Notes under the pieces: generated by a model | What the model saw: only the letters and a program-made list of their open reading frames with translations | Told to the model about the DNA's origin: nothing | The model's database searches: none | Origin: Phytoactinopolyspora endophytica | Lineage (GTDB): Bacteria; Actinomycetota; Actinomycetes; Jiangellales; Jiangellaceae | Direction: 5' to 3' | Assembly: GCF_004138495.1 (NCBI RefSeq) | Contig: NZ_ML142865.1 | Location: forward strand, 38,998-51,898 | Length of the DNA stretch: 12,901 nt | Program-made: the position numbers and the translations under genes | Shown: positions 7,779-12,901 of the stretch, piece by piece | Layout: each line of letters opens with the position of its first letter | Position numbering within the stretch: position 1 is the stretch's first letter

Positions 7779-7968
7779 CTCACCGCTCGGGTTGATGGTC
7801 GCGTTCGCCTTCTCGCTTACTCCGCGGACGCCGCTCGTTCCTCGCGGGTCCACTCCGTTCGCTCGTCGCCTCACCGCTCGGGTTGTTGGTCGCGTTCGCC
7901 TTCTCGCTTGCTCCGCGGACGCCGCTCGTTCCTCGCGGGTCCACTCCGTTCGCTCGTCGCCTCACTGC
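7779..7968 (+). repeat. 91-bp tandem repeat (two full copies plus a short partial) between gtrA and purK
   Basis: Copy 1 is 7779-7869 and copy 2 is 7870-7960. They differ at two positions (GTTGATGG/GTTGTTGG and CTTACTCC/CTTGCTCC). The first bases of a third copy (CTCAC) follow at 7961. Each unit starts CTCACCGCTCGGG and ends CGTTCGCTCGTCGC. Copy 2 has only 3 A against about 25 T by hand count, a strong strand asymmetry. The 91-bp period is not a multiple of three, so no single reading frame is kept and the array is not coding. Each unit can form a small hairpin: GGAC plus CCGC (7826-7834, one bulged G) with GCGGGTCC (7844-7851). The array fills most of the 300-bp gap upstream of purK. Its function is unknown. 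Confidence 0.93.
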
Positions 7969-7974
7969 TGCACG

Positions 7975-7980
7975 TACCCT
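7975..7980 (+). promoter_or_regulatory. -10-like hexamer next to the purK start
   Basis: TACCCT lies 8 nt before the GTG at 7989, immediately after the repeat array. This would give a leaderless or near-leaderless purK mRNA. It is an alternative or second promoter to the one at 7728-7756. Confidence 0.4.
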
Positions 7981-7988
7981 TGGGACCT

Positions 7989-9143
7989 GTGAACGATGCG
8001 TACTGGCCGGTCGTGGGAATGGTTGGTGGTGGGCAGCTGGCGCGGATGACGCAGCCGGCCGCCGTGGCGCTGGGTGTACGGCTGGCGGTGTTGTCGGCCG
8101 GGCCCGACGAGTCCGCCGCGCAGGTCGTACGCGACCCCGTCGTCGCGGACGAGAAGACGTTGGACGATCTGATGTCGTTCGCCAAGGCCTGCGATGTCCT
8201 GACTTTCGACCACGAGCAGGTGCCGCCGGAACATCTCAAGGCGCTCGAATCGGCTGGTCTGACGGTCCGACCCGGATCACATGCGCTGCTGCACGCGCAG
8301 GACAAGGGCGTCATGCGGGCGAGGCTGACCGAGCTCGGTCTTCCCTGTCCGGCGCATCGTATCGTCGACGGACCGCAAGACGTGACGGTGTTCCTTGTCG
8401 AACACGGCGGCCAGGCGATACTCAAGACGACGAGAGGTGGCTACGACGGCAAGGGCGTCTGGGCCATCGACGCGGACAGCTCGGCGGAGACCGTGGCCGA
8501 ACCGTTCCGGGCCGGCGTGCCGGTCTTGGCGGAGGAGAAGGTCGACTTCGCGCGGGAGCTTGCAGCCGTCGTCGCCCGGTCGCCACACGGCCAAGCCGTC
8601 GCCTATCCGGTCGTCGAGTCAGTCCAGCGCGACGGCATCTGTGTGGAGACCATAGCCCCGGCGCCCGCGCTGTCGTCGGAACGTGCCGTCGAGGCGCAGC
8701 GGGTCGCGCTGTCCATCGCGTCGGAGCTCGGCATCGTCGGTGTGCTGGCGGTCGAGATGTTCGAGACCAAGAACGGAAGGCTACTGGTCAACGAGCTGGC
8801 GATGCGGCCGCACAACTCCGGTCACTGGACCATCGACGGCGCCGTGACCAGCCAGTTCGAGAACCATCTGCGGGCGGTGCTGGATCTGCCGCTCGGCTTG
8901 CCGGACGCCCGGGCGCCGTACACGGTCATGGTGAACATCCTGGGCGGCGACCTGACCGACATCTATCCCGCGTACCGCCACGTCATGGCGCGCGACCCCG
9001 GCCTGAAGGTGCACTGGTACGGAAAGGGGGTCCGGCCAGGCCGCAAGGTCGGTCACGTCACCGCGTACGGCGACGATCTGGAGTCCCTGCGGGAGCGAGC
9101 ATGGCATGCGGCGGACTACATCCGAGGGGACATCGATGAGTGA
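7989..9143 (+). CDS. purK: N5-carboxyaminoimidazole ribonucleotide synthase (AIR carboxylase, ATPase subunit)
   Basis: This ATP-grasp enzyme converts AIR, ATP and bicarbonate to N5-CAIR in de novo purine synthesis. Started at the GTG at 7989 it has 384 residues, normal for PurK. The N-terminal motif is [18 protein letters not shown] (8-25). The ATP-grasp glycine loop is [11 protein letters not shown] (148-158), followed by [15 protein letters not shown] (181-195). Mg-ATP ligands Glu256 (AVEMF) and Asn268-Glu269 ([16 protein letters not shown]) are present. The C-terminal [16 protein letters not shown] is typical. The frame stays open upstream to 7662 but crosses the 91-bp repeat and the gtrA start and has no PurK homology there. 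PurK overlaps purE by 8 nt, implying translational coupling. Confidence 0.96.
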   Translation: MNDAYWPVVGMVGGGQLARMTQPAAVALGVRLAVLSAGPDESAAQVVRDPVVADEKTLDDLMSFAKACDVLTFDHEQVPPEHLKALESAGLTVRPGSHALLHAQDKGVMRARLTELGLPCPAHRIVDGPQDVTVFLVEHGGQAILKTTRGGYDGKGVWAIDADSSAETVAEPFRAGVPVLAEEKVDFARELAAVVARSPHGQAVAYPVVESVQRDGICVETIAPAPALSSERAVEAQRVALSIASELGIVGVLAVEMFETKNGRLLVNELAMRPHNSGHWTIDGAVTSQFENHLRAVLDLPLGLPDARAPYTVMVNILGGDLTDIYPAYRHVMARDPGLKVHWYGKGVRPGRKVGHVTAYGDDLESLRERAWHAADYIRGDIDE

Positions 9144-9666
9144 CCTGGTGACGCGGCGAGGCGAAGGCGATCCGAGGGTCGGCATCGTGATGGGTTCCGA
9201 CTCCGACTGGTCCGTGATGTCGGCCGTCGGCGAGGTGCTCGACGAACTCGGGGTCCCGCACGAGGTCGGTGTGGTGTCCGCGCATCGCATGCCCCAGGCG
9301 ATGCTGGACTACGGAGCGGCCGCCGCGGACCGCGGGCTGCGCGTGCTGGTGGCCGGTGCCGGTGGGGCCGCGCACCTTCCGGGCATGCTGGCCTCAGTGA
9401 CCTCGCTGCCGGTGATCGGCGTCCCGGTTCCCCTGAAGTACCTCGACGGCATGGATTCGCTGCTGTCGATCGTGCAGATGCCGGCCGGCGTGCCGGTCGC
9501 GACGGTGTCCGTGGGCGGGGCGCGGAATGCGGGACTATTGGCGGCGCGGATACTCGGTGCCGCCGACGACGGGCTCCGCTCCCGCCTGGACGTGTTCCGT
9601 GCCGATCTGGAGAAGACGGCACGCGCCAAGGGAGACGCCCTGCGCCGGCAGCTCGACGGAGGGTGA
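9136..9666 (+). CDS. purE: N5-carboxyaminoimidazole ribonucleotide mutase
   Basis: This class I PurE rearranges N5-CAIR to CAIR, directly using the PurK product. It has 176 residues. Substrate-binding motifs are [11 protein letters not shown] (15-25), [14 protein letters not shown] with the catalytic His50 (47-59), [15 protein letters not shown] (73-87) and [18 protein letters not shown] (99-116), then the C-terminal [12 protein letters not shown]. The PurK requirement and the SAHR/LPGM pattern fit the bacterial mutase rather than the animal carboxylase type. GAGGGG (9124-9129) lies 6 nt upstream of the ATG, inside the end of purK. The start overlaps the purK stop region. In many actinobacteria an acyl-CoA dehydrogenase gene follows. 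Here a convergent regulator gene ends only 18 bp downstream. Confidence 0.97.
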   Translation: MSDLVTRRGEGDPRVGIVMGSDSDWSVMSAVGEVLDELGVPHEVGVVSAHRMPQAMLDYGAAAADRGLRVLVAGAGGAAHLPGMLASVTSLPVIGVPVPLKYLDGMDSLLSIVQMPAGVPVATVSVGGARNAGLLAARILGAADDGLRSRLDVFRADLEKTARAKGDALRRQLDGG

Positions 9667-9684
9667 GTCCCGAGCCGAGCCAGG

Positions 9685-12600
9685 TCAGTCCTTCGTCATC
9701 TGGGCGGCGGCGAGGGTGGCCAGCTCGGTCCGGTTCGCGACGCCGAGCTTGGCGTACACGTGGGACAGGTGGGTCTTGACGGTGCTGCGACTCATGAAGA
9801 GCCGTGCGCCGATCTCCGGGTTGTTCCGGCCCTCGACCACCTGGCGGACGACGTCGCGCTCGGTCGGGGTGAGGCTGGCCCAGCCCGACGACGGCCGTCC
9901 GCGCGCGCCCCGGGTGCGGCGGGCATAACCGACGGCGTCGTCCAGGTCTGAGCCGGCACCGGTCGACCATGCGTCGGCGAAGCCGTTCTCGCCCAGCGTG
10001 GAACGCAGCGTTGCGAGCACGGCGTCGTGCGCGGCCTGTCCGGCCGGATGCCTCGGGTACCCGAGGGCGTGCCGGGCGGCGTCACCGGCGGCGGCCAGAT
10101 GCACCGCGTCGGTGCCGCGACCGAACCGAGCGGCCAGAGCGGCGAGCGCATCCAGGCTGTCCGGATAAGACAAGCGCAGCTCGTGTTCGACCCGGACGGA
10201 CAGGGCGTCGTGGTGGAGTTTCGCTGCTTGGTCCGGGTCGTCGTCGGTGCACAGGCGCGCCTGCTCGTCGAGCGCATCGGCCACAGCGCGCGGCATCCCG
10301 AGCTTCCGGGCCAGGCCGACGGCACAGCCGGCGACCTCCGCGGCCTCGTCGTCCCGGCCGAGCCGGCGCAACGCGGAGGCCAGCCCGGGCCTGGCCAGTG
10401 CGGCGATGTACGTCTCCGCGCCCCGGTCGGTGGACCAAGCCTCCCGCCCGAGCCAGGACACGGCGTCGTCGAGGTCGCCGCGCCACAGGTGCAGGAGGCC
10501 GAGCGCCCGGGCCAGGCCAGGCACGAAGATCTGGTTCTCAGCACCCTGGAGCAGCCTCAGCGTCGGCTCCAGTACGGCCAGGCCGGCGTCCGTGTCACCC
10601 CGGAGGCCGTGGATCGTCGCCAGCACGCTGCGGGCGGCACCCACTCGGTGGTAGTCCTGCAGCGGCTCGGCCACCCTTACCGACTCTTCGGCCACGTGCA
10701 GCGCCATGTCCAGGCGGCCCGTGATAGCGGTGCCTATCGCCTGGAACCCCATGGCGGTCGCCGCGACCCCGCGGTGCCGGGGGATGAGCCGGCCGGCGGC
10801 GGCCTCCAGCATGGGACCGGCCTCATCATGCCGGTCCCGCAGGTGCAGGATGATGCCTTCCAGACCCTGCTGAGCACCCGACACGAACGCATCGCGGGCG
10901 ACCTCCGCGGAACGCTTGGCCTTCTCGTTCAAGCTGAGCGCGGCATCGAAGTCGGTGAAGAACTGCCCGACGGCTGCCAGGGCCAGGCACAGGCAGCGCA
11001 GCCGCTCGTCGCCGTGGGCGTCGGCGATCTCCAGCGCTCGCTCCGCGGCGTCGTACTCGAGATCCAGCGGGCTCGCTGTGTCGGCGACCAGAGCAAGCCC
11101 AGCCAGGAGGCGCGCCTGTAGCAGCGAGCGGTCGTCCGGCTGCCGCTCGATCGCCCGGAAGAGGAACTCGATGCCCTCCAGCCCGTGGGCACCGAGGTGC
11201 CAGGACCAGGACAACCCAGCCGCCAGCCGCCGCCCCGGGGTGGGATCGTCGGCTCGTAGCCCCCAATCGAGCGCCGCACGCAGGTTCTCCTGCTCGGCCT
11301 CCATCTCGGCTCGCCACACGTCAGCGTCCTGCTCGAGTCTTGGCTCGGCCGCCTCGACGGTGGCGAGATAGTGCTCGAGATGGCGGTCGCGAGCCGCATC
11401 CGCCTCGCCGGCCTCGCGGAGCCGGTCGGCCGCATACGCGCGCAGCGTCTCCAGCAGGCGGAAGCGGGACTCGCCGGCACGCTCGGTCGCGACGACCATC
11501 GACTTGTCCACCAGCCGGCCGAGTATCTCGAGCACCTCGGGGCGGCTGACCGGGTCTCCGGCGCCCACGTCCTGAGCTGCGGCCAGCGTGAACGCTCCGA
11601 CGAACACGGCCAGCCGCCGGAACAACACCCGTTCGGCCTCATCGAGCAGATCATGGCTCCAGTCGATGGAAGCCGCGAGAGTCTGCTGCCGGGCGTCGGC
11701 CGTCCGCTCCCCTCTGACCAGCAACGCGAACCGGTCATCGAGTCCGGCCTCGATCTGCTGCGGGCTGAGCGTCCGCAGCCAAGAGGCGGCCAGCTCCAGC
11801 GCCAGCGGCATGCCGTCGAGACGAGCACACATGGTGCGCACCGTGGCGTCGCTGGACGGTTCGAGCGTGAACCCGGGCCGGACGGTATTGGCGCGCTCCA
11901 GAAACAAGTTTACGGCGTCGTCCTCATCGAGCGATGGGACCTGCCAGACCGTCTCGCCCGCGACGCCGAGCGGTTCCCGGGCTGTGGCCAACACCGAGGC
12001 TTCTGGACACGAGCGGAGCAGTGTGGCTGCGACCTCGGCCGCGCCGTCCAGGACATGCTCGCAGTTGTCGAGGCACACCAGCATGCGGCGGTCGCGCAGT
12101 TGCAGCGCTATCGAGTGCAGTGCGCCTTGGACCGGCTCGACGAGTACCCCGAGCGCCGTGGCTACCGCGTCGGGCACCTGAGCCGGGTCGGTGACCGTGG
12201 CGAGCTCGACCCACCACACCCCGCCGGACCAACGCTGGGCTTGCTCGGCGGCTACCTGCGCGGCCAACCGGGTCTTGCCGGCGCCACCCACCCCGGTCAG
12301 GGTCACCAGGCGCTTCCCGGCCAGCAGCTGCTTGACGGTCGCGCGCTCGCCATTGCGGCCGACGAAGCTGGTGAGGTGGACGGGCAGGTTGTTCGGTATG
12401 CGGTCGAGCGACCGTACGGGCAGGGACCCGGCGACGTCGTCGGACTCGTGACGTAGCTCGAAGACGCGAGCCGGTGAGGAGAGGTCGGGCAGCCGATGCG
12501 TCCCCAGATCGAGCATTGAGACCCCGGCCAGCGCCGCATCGCCGAGCGTGGCCGCCGTCCGGGCGGACAGCAGGATCTGACCACCGTTAGCGATCTCGAA

Positions 12601-12901
12601 AAGGCCGTGGCACAGGCGCAGATCGGGGCCGGTGTAGCGGCCGTCGTCGTCCAGGCGGGCTTCTCCGGTGTGCAGGGCGACGCGCGGCGGGCGAGCGGTG
12701 GAGGAAGACACCCGGCTCGACGACGACGCTGCGTGCGTCTCCCGCGCGGCGTCCACCGCCTTGGCCACCGCCTCGGCCACGGACTGGAATGCCCTGACGG
12801 TCGGCCCGCCGGTCCGTTCGGCGCTCGACGAGCCGGCGTCGGCGACCAGGAACGTGACGGTCCCGGGCAGTAGCCCTGCCGCGGCCCGGGCCGGGGGTGG
12901 G
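9685..12901 (-). CDS. Large STAND/LuxR-type transcriptional regulator with degenerate cyclase domain (partial, N-terminus off the right edge)
   Basis: The frame is open from the right edge to the TGA at 9687-9685, giving 1071 visible residues. Numbering below counts from the edge. A class III nucleotidyl cyclase-like domain (14-150) has TVTFLVAD, LHTGEARLDDDGRYTGP, ANGGQILLSARTA and LGTHRLPDLSSPARVFEL, but lacks catalytic parts. Next, LPVHLTSFVGR leads into an NB-ARC/AAA-type ATPase with Walker A GVGGAGKT (203-210) and Walker B LVCLDNCEHV (from 274). GMPLALELAASWL follows. A long helical TPR-like region (about 480-1000) precedes a C-terminal LuxR HTH (about 1010-1062): LTPTERDVVRQVVEGRNNPEIG, then STVKTHLSHVYAKLG. 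The same order occurs in M. tuberculosis Rv0386/Rv1358/Rv2488c-type regulators. The GTG at 12780 is unlikely to be the start, because homology continues upstream of it. Target genes and inducer are unknown. Confidence 0.92.
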   Translation of the reverse strand, partial: PPPARAAAGLLPGTVTFLVADAGSSSAERTGGPTVRAFQSVAEAVAKAVDAARETHAASSSSRVSSSTARPPRVALHTGEARLDDDGRYTGPDLRLCHGLFEIANGGQILLSARTAATLGDAALAGVSMLDLGTHRLPDLSSPARVFELRHESDDVAGSLPVRSLDRIPNNLPVHLTSFVGRNGERATVKQLLAGKRLVTLTGVGGAGKTRLAAQVAAEQAQRWSGGVWWVELATVTDPAQVPDAVATALGVLVEPVQGALHSIALQLRDRRMLVCLDNCEHVLDGAAEVAATLLRSCPEASVLATAREPLGVAGETVWQVPSLDEDDAVNLFLERANTVRPGFTLEPSSDATVRTMCARLDGMPLALELAASWLRTLSPQQIEAGLDDRFALLVRGERTADARQQTLAASIDWSHDLLDEAERVLFRRLAVFVGAFTLAAAQDVGAGDPVSRPEVLEILGRLVDKSMVVATERAGESRFRLLETLRAYAADRLREAGEADAARDRHLEHYLATVEAAEPRLEQDADVWRAEMEAEQENLRAALDWGLRADDPTPGRRLAAGLSWSWHLGAHGLEGIEFLFRAIERQPDDRSLLQARLLAGLALVADTASPLDLEYDAAERALEIADAHGDERLRCLCLALAAVGQFFTDFDAALSLNEKAKRSAEVARDAFVSGAQQGLEGIILHLRDRHDEAGPMLEAAAGRLIPRHRGVAATAMGFQAIGTAITGRLDMALHVAEESVRVAEPLQDYHRVGAARSVLATIHGLRGDTDAGLAVLEPTLRLLQGAENQIFVPGLARALGLLHLWRGDLDDAVSWLGREAWSTDRGAETYIAALARPGLASALRRLGRDDEAAEVAGCAVGLARKLGMPRAVADALDEQARLCTDDDPDQAAKLHHDALSVRVEHELRLSYPDSLDALAALAARFGRGTDAVHLAAAGDAARHALGYPRHPAGQAAHDAVLATLRSTLGENGFADAWSTGAGSDLDDAVGYARRTRGARGRPSSGWASLTPTERDVVRQVVEGRNNPEIGARLFMSRSTVKTHLSHVYAKLGVANRTELATLAAAQMTKD

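Noticed and set aside
7689..7874. In-frame N-terminal extension of the GtrA-like protein to an ATG at 7874
   Set aside because: The extra 62 residues translate the tandem repeat and the promoter region and are low-complexity. GtrA homology begins after the GTG at 7688.
7779..7968. Could the tandem repeat be a CRISPR array?
   Set aside because: The units are 91 bp and directly abutting, with no unique spacers and no cas genes nearby.
7662..7988. In-frame upstream extension of purK giving a protein about 109 residues longer
   Set aside because: It overlaps the gtrA start and runs through a 91-bp non-triplet repeat, has no PurK similarity, and PurK normally begins just before the [11 protein letters not shown] motif. 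The GTG at 7989 is the better start.
10027..11121. Plus-strand open frame inside the LuxR-type regulator gene
   Set aside because: It is a shadow of the regulator's TPR-like region: its translation shows no domain and high-GC DNA yields such frames by chance.
12778..12780. GTG at 12780 as the start of the LuxR-type regulator
   Set aside because: The same frame stays open to the window edge and encodes TVTFLVAD, the first strand of the cyclase-like domain, so the real start is off the window.

Overview
The window is high-GC DNA with third-position G/C codon bias, frequent GTG starts and several genes that look leaderless. This points to an actinobacterium. The guaB/guaB3 pair and the gtrA<>purK-purE arrangement are both familiar from actinobacterial chromosomes (Mycobacterium tuberculosis has both). 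I cannot fix the genus from sequence alone. The region reads as ordinary chromosomal core with small regulatory and accessory inserts. I see no insertion sequence, prophage, CRISPR array, tRNA or rRNA.

Layout: (1) 1-1249: a partial HxlR-type repressor on the minus strand, divergent from an alpha/beta-hydrolase, with a 21-bp-phased tandem operator-like repeat in the shared promoter. (2) 1335-4089: guaB (IMP dehydrogenase), a hairpin terminator just after it, then guaB3, a CBS-less IMPDH-family paralogue whose catalytic cysteine position holds histidine. (3) 4124-5931: an AUH-like enoyl-CoA hydratase and HMG-CoA lyase, which would carry out the last two steps of leucine degradation, followed by a perfect 20-bp inverted repeat. 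(4) 6142-7107: a cation diffusion facilitator. (5) 7119-9666: a GtrA-family membrane protein divergent from purK-purE. The intergenic region between them carries two copies of a 91-bp A-poor tandem repeat. (6) 9685 to the right edge, minus strand: most of a very large STAND/LuxR regulator with a decayed class III cyclase domain at its N terminus.

Purine metabolism is the main theme. PurK and PurE carboxylate AIR on the way to IMP, and GuaB takes IMP towards GMP. The leucine-catabolic pair and the transporter are interspersed and need not be functionally linked. Four genes (guaB3, the hydratase, gtrA, purK) share a TANNNT hexamer 6-8 nt before the start codon with little or no Shine-Dalgarno sequence, which suggests leaderless transcripts.

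I do not see a clear new multi-gene system. The points most worth following up are the 91-bp tandem repeat in the gtrA/purK control region, the pseudo-cyclase LuxR regulator, the HxlR operator, the cysteine-less GuaB3 and the perfect palindrome after the HMG-CoA lyase.
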